A DNA stretch of 12,475 nt. Source: an uncultured Oscillospiraceae bacterium. GTDB taxonomy: Bacteria; Bacillota; Clostridia; Oscillospirales; Acutalibacteraceae. Below, piece by piece: positions 1 to 7,562 of the stretch. The notes under the pieces are model-generated. The model saw only the letters and a list, made by a program, of their open reading frames with translations. It ran no database searches and had not been told where the DNA came from. The stretch is taken from contig URYX01000033.1 in NCBI GenBank assembly GCA_900552225.1, positions 1-12,475 on the forward strand, in the 5' to 3' direction. Both the position numbers and the translations under genes were made by a program. Positions within the stretch are counted from its first letter, which is position 1. Each line of letters begins with the position of its first letter.

Positions 1-22
1 AAACCGGACGGGTGCGGGTATG

Positions 23-35
23 CGGAAGATTTCCG
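23..35. other. Small inverted repeat after the last gene
   Basis: CGGAA and TTCCG are separated by three bases, 6 bases past the stop of permease 4. The stem is only 5 pairs and no T-run follows within the visible bases, so it does not qualify as an intrinsic terminator. The operon may continue beyond the window. Confidence 0.2.
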
Positions 36-40
36 GCCGA

Positions 41-985
41 TCAGCCGACGATACCGCTGTTTTCAATGGATTCCACGAAGAACTTCTGGCAGATTACATA
101 AAGCAGAATCAGCGGGACGATAGTCAGAATCGTTCCGGTCGCATAGATGGCGGTATAGTAGGCAGCGTAATCCGCCATGGCCACCACCGTCGAGCCGATG
201 TTGATGCCGTCCTGCTGCATCAGGTAACCGAGGTTGCTGAGCGCCGAGGACAGCGTTTTCCAGTTGGAGCTCAGGAACATGCCGGTATAGGTATTTTCGC
301 CCCACTGCCACACAAAGGAGAACAGGCCGATGGTCACCATGGTGGGGACGGCGCTGCGCAGCATGATGCTGGTAAACACCTTGAACGGCCCCGCTCCGTC
401 AATCATCGCCGCCTCGTCTATTTCCTTCGGAATCCCTCGGAAATACTGGCGGGCCAGGAAGATATAGAGTCCGCAGCGGGCTCCCGTTCCGGTCAGGCCG
501 AGCAGCAGCATCGGGATAAACGTACCGATGACACCGACCTCGTTGAAGTTCAGGTACTGCGGCGTAATCAGCACGCAGTTCGGAATCAGCATCATGATAA
601 TCACGCACGCGAACAGCGGCCCGCGGCCCTTGAAATGGAACCGCGCGAAGCCGTAGCCCGCCAGTGTGCAGGACAGCACCTGCGTCAGCGTGACCACCGT
701 GCACACCACCAGCGTCTGCGCCAGCAGCGTGAAGTACCGCAGGTACTGCACCGTATCGGCGTAGTTGTTCAGCGTGAAGTGCTTCGGCACCATCTTGACC
801 GTCGGATCGTAGATGTCCGTATGCTCCATGAAGGAGATGGACAGCTTGGTCAGCAGCGGATTTAAGATGATATAGCAGATGCTCAGGATGAAGCAAAAGC
901 GCACCACCGACAGAATCAGGGACAGCACCTTGCGTTTGGACAGGCTTCTGCGAAGGGTGCGACGCACCGTCTGCAGGTTATTCAC
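41..985 (-). CDS. Carbohydrate ABC transporter permease, MalG type (permease 4, second pair)
   Basis: Partner of permease 3 in the second CUT1 importer and the last gene in the window. It has 314 residues with a basic N-terminal tail (RRTLRRSLSKRK) and membrane segments at about 24-46, 86-110, 124-145, 152-172, 212-228 and 276-300. The EAA loop is canonical at its start (E191-A-A-M-I-D-G-A-G199), and the closing Pro is P214. The GYGFARFHFKG segment (110-120) and the VWQWGE motif (225-230) are typical of MalG-like subunits. The start is a GTG; translation probably depends on ribosomes finishing permease 3. The TGA stop is 40 bases from the window edge. Permease 2 and permease 4 are clearly different proteins, so this is not a recent duplication. 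Confidence 0.95.
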   Translation of the reverse strand: MNNLQTVRRTLRRSLSKRKVLSLILSVVRFCFILSICYIILNPLLTKLSISFMEHTDIYDPTVKMVPKHFTLNNYADTVQYLRYFTLLAQTLVVCTVVTLTQVLSCTLAGYGFARFHFKGRGPLFACVIIMMLIPNCVLITPQYLNFNEVGVIGTFIPMLLLGLTGTGARCGLYIFLARQYFRGIPKEIDEAAMIDGAGPFKVFTSIMLRSAVPTMVTIGLFSFVWQWGENTYTGMFLSSNWKTLSSALSNLGYLMQQDGINIGSTVVAMADYAAYYTAIYATGTILTIVPLILLYVICQKFFVESIENSGIVG

Positions 986-1001
986 GGTAATACACCCTCC
1001 T
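978..1001 (-). promoter_or_regulatory. Ribosome binding site and GTG start overlapping the end of permease 3
   Basis: On the coding strand AGGAGG (1001-996) is followed after 10 bases by GTG (985-983). The eight bases GTGAATAA hold both this start and the TAA stop of permease 3 in another frame. This is the usual layout for translational coupling. A longer frame reaching a TTG at 1033 is less likely, because it would run deep into permease 3 and lacks the strong site. Confidence 0.8.
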
Positions 1002-1916
1002 CGACATGATATAGAATACAACCCCGAGCACAAGGCCCATACCGACGAAATAGATCCAGGCCTCGGCCGAAGCGATGCCGAAATCCTTCATGCCTGTCAT
1101 CTGTGTCCAGATGTGACGGATCAGCGGGTTGTCCTGGTTGGTGAACGAGTCGATGATCGTATACACCACGTTCAGCAGCAGGTAGGGGCCGCACATCGGG
1201 AAGGTGATCTTCCAGAAGTTGACCCACGCCGTTGCGCCCTCGATATTGGAGGACTCATAGATGGACGGCGAAATCGTGTTCAGGCCGCCGAGGAAGATGA
1301 TGATCTGCAGGCCCGATTTGATGATCACGTCATACAGGTTATCCGTTGCCTTGGCGACGTAGTTGACAATCTCCTGCGGCAGACTCTCCGCAAACAGCGA
1401 ATTGATAAACTGCAGGGCCGATTCCGAGGCATCCATCGAGTTGATGCTGCTGGCCGCGTCACGGGACATCATCATCGCCATGACGCTGTTGGTGGTTCCC
1501 GCAAGCATTCCCGTCGAGACGATGACCGGCAGGAAGAAGATGGCGCGGGCCAGTGTGCGTCCCTTGAAGGGCTTGCTCAGGATGATGGCCGAGAAGAAGC
1601 TGAACGGCACCACAATCAGCGTATCCGAGAAGGTCATGCGGAACGATTCCACGATGCGCTGACGGAACGAGGTCTGCACAAACAGAATCTGATTGTAGTT
1701 GTCGAGGCCCTTCGGGATGAGGTCGTAGACCTTTCCGGGAGTACGGCCGATCTGAATGTCGTTGAAGCTGAAGTTCAGCGACTGAATCAACGGAATCAGA
1801 ATAAACAGAACAAAGCCGACAAGGAACGGTGCGATAAACACATATCCGATGCGGTTGCGCCGCGTCATCAGCATTTGCTTATGCTTCAGCGGCAACGTCT
1901 GATCTTTCTTTGCCAT
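978..1916 (-). CDS. Carbohydrate ABC transporter permease, MalF type (permease 3, second pair)
   Basis: Channel subunit of a second CUT1-type sugar importer, paired with the next gene. The 312 residues carry membrane segments at about 23-46, 95-115, 123-148, 195-216, 243-260 and 284-305. The EAA loop is recognisable but altered: E221-S-S-N-I-E-G227-A, ending I237-T-F-P240, so the two Ala are Ser while the key Gly is kept. The GLDNYNQI segment at 70-77 is typical of the family. The outside loop between helices 3 and 4 (about 149-192) is longer than in permease 1 and polar. The ATG at 1916 is preferred over a GTG at 1925, because GGAGG (1929-1925) lies 8 bases before the ATG and would overlap the GTG. 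It begins 5 bases after the DUF5696 gene and overlaps the next gene by 8 bases. Confidence 0.95.
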   Translation of the reverse strand: MAKKDQTLPLKHKQMLMTRRNRIGYVFIAPFLVGFVLFILIPLIQSLNFSFNDIQIGRTPGKVYDLIPKGLDNYNQILFVQTSFRQRIVESFRMTFSDTLIVVPFSFFSAIILSKPFKGRTLARAIFFLPVIVSTGMLAGTTNSVMAMMMSRDAASSINSMDASESALQFINSLFAESLPQEIVNYVAKATDNLYDVIIKSGLQIIIFLGGLNTISPSIYESSNIEGATAWVNFWKITFPMCGPYLLLNVVYTIIDSFTNQDNPLIRHIWTQMTGMKDFGIASAEAWIYFVGMGLVLGVVFYIMSRRVYYRE

Positions 1917-1921
1917 GCTCC

Positions 1922-4552
1922 TCACCTCCCCGTCGTGTGTGCCCAGCCCATGGCCTCCACCGTTACTCCGGCGGGCGTGGCCTGCGCTTCCGTGGCAAAA
2001 TTCAGTACGATGGCCTTGCCGTTGTCGTAGGACACCTGCACCAGGCCGTCGCCGTATTCCTCATACCCGACGATCTCATGGCCGTACACCGGCGCGAGAG
2101 CCTCCGCAATTTCGTTGGCGATGGCGCTCACCTCGTCCTTCAGCGTACCGTACTGCGCGGCGTAGTAGTCGTCGTACTTGGTGCCCTTCACCAGCGCGTT
2201 GTCCCCCGCCATCAGATCCGCGTAGAGGCCGGAGCCGGTTTCGATGCACTTCAGCTTGTAATACTGCTTATCCGCGGCTCGGTTGATGGGGCCGGCCGTG
2301 TAGGTCACGCTGCCCGACAGCACCGTCTGTACGAACGGCACCTGCCGCGACACGAGCGTATGGGCATTGGTCTGCATCGGGATGTTGACCGCGATTTCCG
2401 CATAGGGCAGCGTATAAAGGTTGCTGCCCGCTATCATCAGCCGGAGATCACCGTCCCGCAGCGTTTTGAGCGTCTCCGCCGCCAGCTCCTGCGAGCGGTT
2501 GCGGGTGACGAAATGATCCCGGGTGAAGTCGCTGTTCAGCTCGGTGCCGAAATAGGTCAGCGACAGGCCGCTGAGCCCGTATTTCTGCGCCGACGGCACA
2601 TAGGACGCGGCAAATTTGAGCGTGCTGCTCGGGTTGAGCACCGTTCCGAACAGCTTGTCGGGATCGGCCAGGAAGTTGGCCTTGTTATAATCGGCACGGT
2701 AAGCGGTTTCGCTGAGCACGAAGCGTGCCGCGTCGTCGGTACGGCTGTAGCCGTCAAACAGGCGCGTCCGGTAGACATTCTGGAAGTCGGTATCCGGGAA
2801 CAGCCCCACGCCGTTGTCGCGGCACCACTGCACCAGCGATGTGAAATCGCCGCTGCCGCCGAGCGTTCCCTCCAGCCGCACCTTATTGGCGGCGGCCGTC
2901 TGGATGCCGCCCTTCTGCCAGCCGGTGTAGCGGATGGCAAGCTGCGTCTCCCCGAGCGCCTCATGCATCTCCTGCGCAATCTGCTCCGCCTGCGCATAGG
3001 TGGTCAGCGGAACAATGATCTCGCGCGGGATGCCGAGGAACGGCTCGACGTCGTCAATGGCACCGATCAGGTTCAGCACGGTCGGTACCTGCGCCGCCGA
3101 AAGCGCACTGAGCGTTCCGTTTTCGCGCAGCTCCTCCCGGTAGGCCTTGGCCAGGTCCATCCACGAGCTCTGCGTCTGCGGCAGGAAGCGGTAGGCAACC
3201 TCGATCGGCTCCAGGTTGGCGCGGTCGGCGTAGCTGCGCACCGTATCCTTATCGTCGGCCATCAGCTTGGTATTGGCGAATTCCAGGATTTTGAACTTGA
3301 AGCCTGCCGAGCCGTATTCGTACTGTCCGGTCCGCGGCATCACGCGCAGCGAGGCCGTGGCGGCACTCTGCTCAACGGTGGCGTACAGCGCTCCGCGGCT
3401 GTTCATCAGGCCGTAAAACGGGAAGGACAGCGGCTGCCGCGTCGAGGTGCTTCCGGTCTTGTAAACGGCGTTGTCCACGCCGTAGACCGTTTCCTCGTAG
3501 GCGGCGGTGCTGGAGGACACGATGGTGCCGAGCTTCAGCACAGAGCCCTCGCCGTCGGGTGTCAGCACCTCGGAGGTGTCCACCTCGCCGTTATTCAGGT
3601 AGGGCAGCACGGTGACGTTCTGAATCTTCAGATTGGGGGCGGCCTTGATCTCCTCGGTGAGCACGCGGGTGCGGAAGGTTCCGTCCTCCAGCGTATAGGT
3701 CACGGGGATCAGCACGTTATTGGTGTTTTTCAGCTCATCGGCGTATCCCACCGAATCGTGATCCTGCTCCCGATCGTCCATCGTGTAGCCGATGCTGTTG
3801 AAATAGCCGAGCAGCTTTTTCTGAATCAGCGGCGAGGGATTGGTTTTGAGTGCATACACCACGCCGAGCTCCTCCACCTTGGAGAAGCGTTCCTTGGTGT
3901 TGCTGAGGGCGATGCCGGTCAGCGTCGAGGCGTCCACCCGGCTATAGTACTGCGCCAGACCCTTGGAGGATTTCCCGGTGGAATCGGCCGCGTCGAGCTG
4001 CGCCAGAATCTCGTTATAGCGCTCCTCGGTCAGGCCCTCGGGATAAATCTGGATCTTCTTCAGCTTGCCGAAGCGGTAGTCCACCCGCACGCCGTTGTCC
4101 AGCTCGGTGACCACATACTGTCCGTACTGCACGGCATCGGTGAAGGAATACATCGTCTTGACGACTTCCTCACTGGTGATCACACTGACCAGCACCTGCG
4201 AGGCGAAGCTCAGCCGCGAGGTCGGGTTAAAGACCAGCCGATCCTGCGGATTGGTATACCATACCGTTCCGTCGGAGGTCTTGATGGCCAGCTCACAGGT
4301 CTTTTCGTGGAAATAGAGCTCCAGCCCGTTTCCCGAGGCGACCTTTTTCATATGGGACAACCCGAGCGTATCCTCCGATTGCTCCCACTCGTTTTCATAG
4401 GAGCTCTGCGACCAGTCGATCAGTTCCTCCCGCGTCAGCTCCGTATACAGTGATTTGCGCACGTTATGCGTCGAAACATACACGATCAGGCCCAGGATAC
4501 CAATCACACACACGGCGGCAATCACTTTGGGAATCCATCGAAATTTCCGCAT
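1922..4552 (-). CDS. Membrane-anchored DUF5696-family protein, glycoside-hydrolase-like fold
   Basis: Function not established. The 876 residues start with a short basic segment and one hydrophobic helix (about 8-27) without a clear cleavage site, so the protein is probably an N-terminally anchored type II membrane protein with its bulk outside. Residues about 65-460 are rich in beta-strand patterns, like the beta-sandwich that precedes the barrel in several glycosidase families. Residues about 488-760 alternate strand and helix in a TIM-barrel-like manner: VLNLIGAID, IIVPLTTY, LAIRYTGWQKGG, VGLFPDTDF, LSLTYFGTEL, LRLMIAGS. Acidic residues at predicted strand ends (D587, D589, E671, D675) could be catalytic. 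The C-terminal 830-876 resembles the small beta domain that ends many glycosidases. The start is supported by AAGGA 9 bases upstream. The stop TGA lies inside the ribosome binding site of permease 3. The DUF5696 name rests on recognition of overall pattern and gene context; enzyme activity is inference. Confidence 0.82.
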   Translation of the reverse strand: MRKFRWIPKVIAAVCVIGILGLIVYVSTHNVRKSLYTELTREELIDWSQSSYENEWEQSEDTLGLSHMKKVASGNGLELYFHEKTCELAIKTSDGTVWYTNPQDRLVFNPTSRLSFASQVLVSVITSEEVVKTMYSFTDAVQYGQYVVTELDNGVRVDYRFGKLKKIQIYPEGLTEERYNEILAQLDAADSTGKSSKGLAQYYSRVDASTLTGIALSNTKERFSKVEELGVVYALKTNPSPLIQKKLLGYFNSIGYTMDDREQDHDSVGYADELKNTNNVLIPVTYTLEDGTFRTRVLTEEIKAAPNLKIQNVTVLPYLNNGEVDTSEVLTPDGEGSVLKLGTIVSSSTAAYEETVYGVDNAVYKTGSTSTRQPLSFPFYGLMNSRGALYATVEQSAATASLRVMPRTGQYEYGSAGFKFKILEFANTKLMADDKDTVRSYADRANLEPIEVAYRFLPQTQSSWMDLAKAYREELRENGTLSALSAAQVPTVLNLIGAIDDVEPFLGIPREIIVPLTTYAQAEQIAQEMHEALGETQLAIRYTGWQKGGIQTAAANKVRLEGTLGGSGDFTSLVQWCRDNGVGLFPDTDFQNVYRTRLFDGYSRTDDAARFVLSETAYRADYNKANFLADPDKLFGTVLNPSSTLKFAASYVPSAQKYGLSGLSLTYFGTELNSDFTRDHFVTRNRSQELAAETLKTLRDGDLRLMIAGSNLYTLPYAEIAVNIPMQTNAHTLVSRQVPFVQTVLSGSVTYTAGPINRAADKQYYKLKCIETGSGLYADLMAGDNALVKGTKYDDYYAAQYGTLKDEVSAIANEIAEALAPVYGHEIVGYEEYGDGLVQVSYDNGKAIVLNFATEAQATPAGVTVEAMGWAHTTGR

Positions 4553-4556
4553 CGTA

Positions 4557-5192
4557 TCACATCCTTAACTCAAGTTCGACGATAACACCTTTGATGAAAT
4601 TGATCAGATCGTTGACAATGCTCATGAACATGACCGCCAGGAAGGCGATAAACGCCATGGCGGCGATGGTCAGAATCAGCGCCAGAATGGATTTCTTGAC
4701 CGTGAACTGATGCACCGTGACCATGCCGGTGAAGAGCAGCAGTCCCGTAAAGAACAGGCCGATATTGACAATCAGATACATGAACGTGGCCTCATCCGCA
4801 GCGATGACATTGCTGAGCAGCACCCCGATGAAGGTGGTCATCATATACGGCATGGTGGCGTAGCAGGTCGCCATGAAAATGTCGCGGAAGCGGCCCTCGC
4901 CGTCCATCAGCACCGTAATCGACCAGTTGGCCACGCACCACAGCAGCACCGGAATCAGCACGGCGGCAATCTGATGAATGATGTTGAATTCACGCATGTT
5001 GACCGAGGAGAAAATCGTGCCGACATACAGCTGATTGCTGACCATGGCCAGAATCATCAGCACCAGCAGGATCAGGCAGGACCAGAGATTGCCCTTCCCC
5101 TCAAAGCGCATTTCGTAAAACCCGCGGATCGGGTGCGACAGCACATAGCCGGAGTACTTGAGTCCGTCCCAGATTTCCTTACATTTCTTCAT
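4557..5192 (-). CDS. YIP1-family integral membrane protein
   Basis: Polytopic membrane protein of unknown molecular function. The 211 residues contain five hydrophobic segments, at about 36-60, 72-96, 108-130, 138-160 and 168-194, the arrangement typical of Yip1-domain proteins. Family-like features are a short basic N-terminus, the HPIRGFYEM segment before helix 1 (20-28), and a W-x(5)-MDGEGRF-x-DIF loop (90-106) leading into CYATMPY. In eukaryotes Yip1 proteins act with Rab GTPases, but no such role transfers to bacteria. The ATG at 5192 was chosen over earlier in-frame starts because AAAGGAGG lies 9 bases upstream and the conserved N-terminus begins there. The gene overlaps the end of the NHL-TPR gene by 14 bases and is followed after 4 bases by the DUF5696 gene. 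This tight coupling suggests it works in the membrane with these two surface proteins or with the permeases. Confidence 0.88.
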   Translation of the reverse strand: MKKCKEIWDGLKYSGYVLSHPIRGFYEMRFEGKGNLWSCLILLVLMILAMVSNQLYVGTIFSSVNMREFNIIHQIAAVLIPVLLWCVANWSITVLMDGEGRFRDIFMATCYATMPYMMTTFIGVLLSNVIAADEATFMYLIVNIGLFFTGLLLFTGMVTVHQFTVKKSILALILTIAAMAFIAFLAVMFMSIVNDLINFIKGVIVELELRM

Positions 5193-7548
5193 GCTGCCGT
5201 GCCTCCTTTCTGCGTTTCCGGACAGCGAGCACCACGCGCAGCACGATGCCCGCCGCAATGAGCACCAGCACCACAATCATGACCGGGCCGAAATACTCCG
5301 TAATCAGATTCTTGCGGTACTGCTTATAGGATTTGGAGTACCAGGAGGTATTGTGGCTCTTCTCGAAGCACTCCATGGCCTTGACATAATCCTTATTCTG
5401 AAATGCAATTTTGCCGAGACCCGTATAGGCCAGGTCGTAGTTGGCGTTCTGATCAAGCACCTTCTGCCAGTATACCCTGGCCTCCTCGATCAGGCCCTGC
5501 CCCTCGCAGCGGATGGCCGCCGCGATATTGCGGGCAAAATCCGTCATCTCATACATGGTCACCGTGCGCGTGCCGGTGTCGAGCACATAGAGATAATCGC
5601 CGTACTGCGCCAGTGAGGTCGGTGTCCGCAGACCGCCGGTCGTGACGTCCGGCCCGCCGAATGCATACAGCAGGAAGCCCTCGGAATCGTAGGCGAAAAT
5701 GTGGTTGCGGTTGTTATCGAGCAGCATATAGGTGTTGTCGCTGCCGCAGGACACGTCCATAATCTGCGAAATGCCGGTATAGACCGCGTCGTTCCGCGTC
5801 CAGATGGCCAGATCTCCCACGGGAGGCCCGTAGCCGTTGCGCTTCAGGATGTCGGTGCTCGACAGGTTCAGCCGGCGCACCAGCGCCCCCTGCTCCGTAC
5901 CCTTGCGGGCCTGAATCTCGCTCTCCACCACACTGGCATCCTGCGCTCCCATCGTCGCATACAGGAAGCCGTCCGCGTCCAGATCGAGGTTGTTATACTC
6001 GATCGGGACAAACTGCTGCATTCGGCCCTCCTGCTCCTTGGTCGATATCTTGCGCCAGAACAGCTCGAGTGCGCTGTAGTTGACCTTGCCCGCCGCAAGA
6101 TAGCCCTGAAACACACCGGTCTCGCTGAATTCCATGATGCCCTCGTTGACGTTGATGGCCACCACATGAATCCGTCCGGTCGGGTCCACCACGACCTTGG
6201 AGGGGCGGTAGCGCTCCTCGACCTCGGCCGTGATTACGCCGGCGCTGGTAGCCGCCGTCGGCGGCTCCACCGCCAGCTTGATGTTCATTTCACTGTCCAT
6301 CCGCAGCACCTGCCGCAGCGTTCCGTCCGCCAGATACACATCGCCGTCGTCATCCACGAATACGCCGAGCGGCTCGCGGAACTGCACAAGGTTCTGCACC
6401 CAGTTGCCGGTCATGGAGGCGATCACGGTCTTTTCGCCGGTGGCTGTGCTGTCGTCCGGTACCGGCGGCTGCACCGAGGTGTTGTTGTCCGGGGTAGGAG
6501 CCGGCTCTCCGGAATCGGGAGCCTCGGTACCGTCCTCTGCGGTATCCTGTCCGGCCTCGGAGGTATCGGCCGCGGCCTCATCGGCTGCGGTATCCGCCGC
6601 ATCACCGGAAGCGTCTCCGGAGGTATCTCCGTCGGCTGCCGAATCCGCGCCGTCGGTGCTGCCGTCGGTGTCGTCGGTGAACTCGTCGTCCGCGCCGCCG
6701 ACATCCTCGACCTCCCGGGCGTTGACCACGTGATCCGCGCCGACGCCGCTTACAAAGGCAAATTCACGCACCGTAACCTGAGCGCTGCTGCCCGCCAGCT
6801 CCATCCGCCACCACTCATACTGGTTGGCAAAGCTCTGCGGGATGATGGAATCGAGATTCAGCACGCCCTTGTAGGTTCCCGCCGGCAGCACGGACATGCG
6901 GCTGCCGTTGATGGTGGCACTTTTGGTGCTCACGCCGGCCACCCGCGCAATCTGCGAGGCCAGGTTGACCTCCAGCGCGTTATTCAGGAAGGTCTCCGAG
7001 GTATACGGATCGTAGGCGTTATAGCTGATGGTCGGGCAGGCTGCGCCCGACTCCACCGTAAAATCATAGGCCAACAGCCAGTGCTCCACCTGTATCCCCT
7101 CGGGGAAGGTGTAGTCCGCCTTGGCCGAGCCGGAGGTATATCCCTCATTCAGGGAGATTCTGGTCACCCCGTCTGCCGTCTCGGTTTTGGCCCGGTTATC
7201 GTGGTAGCCGTAAAAGATGTCCGCCAGCTGAAGCTGCGGATTCAGCTTCAGCAGATAGCTTTCGTTCGAGGCCACACCGCTGACAGCCAGATACAGGTAT
7301 CCGTCCTTGGCGGCATAGATGTCGTTCAGCTTTTTCATTTCACCGATGCCGAGATCCACGCCGGACAGGTTCTTACGGAACACATAGGGATCCGGGCAGC
7401 TCACGACATTACCCCACACGTCGTAGGTATACGCCGCGAACGCCGAGGAATCCTGCGCCACGACATCCGCCGCCGCGGGAGCCGCCGCGCTGCCCGCGAG
7501 CAGCAGGCAGCCCATCAGGAGAGCCGACCACCGTTTTATGCGTTTCAT
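5179..7548 (-). CDS. Exported NHL beta-propeller and TPR protein with C-terminal membrane anchor
   Basis: Function unknown. The 789 residues begin with a signal peptide (1-27, MKRIKRW then a hydrophobic stretch ending PAAA). A first propeller-like strand set lies at about 65-111 (DIYAAKDGYLYLAVSG). An inserted region of about 112-372 follows, made of a beta-rich domain (to about 270) and an acidic low-complexity linker (283-371). NHL-type blades resume at 376-665, with repeats such as PLGVFVDDDGDVYLAD and PSKVVVDPTGRIHVVAI. A TPR-like helical pair covers 672-735 (EEARVYWQKVL; YVKAMECFEKS). A membrane segment spans about 752-776, followed by RKRRK, so propeller and TPR should face outward. The start at 7548 was chosen over longer frames because AGGAGG lies 9 bases upstream and the signal peptide begins there. 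It starts 14 bases after permease 2 and overlaps the YIP1 gene by 14 bases. NHL propellers usually bind proteins or ligands; a scaffold or glycan-sensing role is inferred. Confidence 0.85.
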   Translation of the reverse strand: MKRIKRWSALLMGCLLLAGSAAAPAAADVVAQDSSAFAAYTYDVWGNVVSCPDPYVFRKNLSGVDLGIGEMKKLNDIYAAKDGYLYLAVSGVASNESYLLKLNPQLQLADIFYGYHDNRAKTETADGVTRISLNEGYTSGSAKADYTFPEGIQVEHWLLAYDFTVESGAACPTISYNAYDPYTSETFLNNALEVNLASQIARVAGVSTKSATINGSRMSVLPAGTYKGVLNLDSIIPQSFANQYEWWRMELAGSSAQVTVREFAFVSGVGADHVVNAREVEDVGGADDEFTDDTDGSTDGADSAADGDTSGDASGDAADTAADEAAADTSEAGQDTAEDGTEAPDSGEPAPTPDNNTSVQPPVPDDSTATGEKTVIASMTGNWVQNLVQFREPLGVFVDDDGDVYLADGTLRQVLRMDSEMNIKLAVEPPTAATSAGVITAEVEERYRPSKVVVDPTGRIHVVAINVNEGIMEFSETGVFQGYLAAGKVNYSALELFWRKISTKEQEGRMQQFVPIEYNNLDLDADGFLYATMGAQDASVVESEIQARKGTEQGALVRRLNLSSTDILKRNGYGPPVGDLAIWTRNDAVYTGISQIMDVSCGSDNTYMLLDNNRNHIFAYDSEGFLLYAFGGPDVTTGGLRTPTSLAQYGDYLYVLDTGTRTVTMYEMTDFARNIAAAIRCEGQGLIEEARVYWQKVLDQNANYDLAYTGLGKIAFQNKDYVKAMECFEKSHNTSWYSKSYKQYRKNLITEYFGPVMIVVLVLIAAGIVLRVVLAVRKRRKEARQHEEM
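6436..6702 (-). repeat. Low-complexity acidic linker region (Asp/Ala/Thr/Ser-rich) inside the NHL-TPR gene
   Basis: This stretch encodes residues 283-371 of the NHL-TPR protein. It is dominated by Asp, Glu, Ala, Ser, Thr and Gly and has no Lys or Arg. Short degenerate units such as DGADSAADG, SGDASGDAAD and TAADEAAADT recur, and the tail is Pro-rich (EPAPTPDN, PPVPDD). At the DNA level, plus-strand units like GGAGGTATC and GCGGTATCCG recur. It is probably a flexible surface linker, and its length may vary between strains by slippage. Confidence 0.75.
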
Positions 7549-7562
7549 ACTGTTCTCCCTCC

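Noticed and set aside
23..35. Terminator after the last permease
   Set aside because: Five-pair stem, no T-run, and only 40 bases of downstream sequence are available.
986..1033. TTG start at 1033 for permease 4
   Set aside because: It lies within permease 3 with no good ribosome binding site, and the GTG at 985 has AGGAGG at suitable spacing.
1910..4453. 847-residue open frame on the plus strand opposite DUF5696
   Set aside because: It lies antisense to a well-supported gene. Its product is rich in His, Arg, Gln and Gly without domain-like patterning, as expected when the opposite frame of a GC-rich gene happens to lack stops. No ribosome binding site fits it.
5193..5276. Longer N-terminus for the YIP1 gene starting at 5276
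   Set aside because: The extra 28 residues are the NHL-TPR gene read in another frame. AAAGGAGG lies 9 bases before the ATG at 5192.
7507..7518. Lipobox in the NHL-TPR signal peptide (C14, preceded by Leu-Met-Gly)
   Set aside because: The hydrophobic stretch continues well past the Cys, and a clear Ala-rich cleavage region follows at 22-27. A C-terminal membrane helix already provides an anchor.
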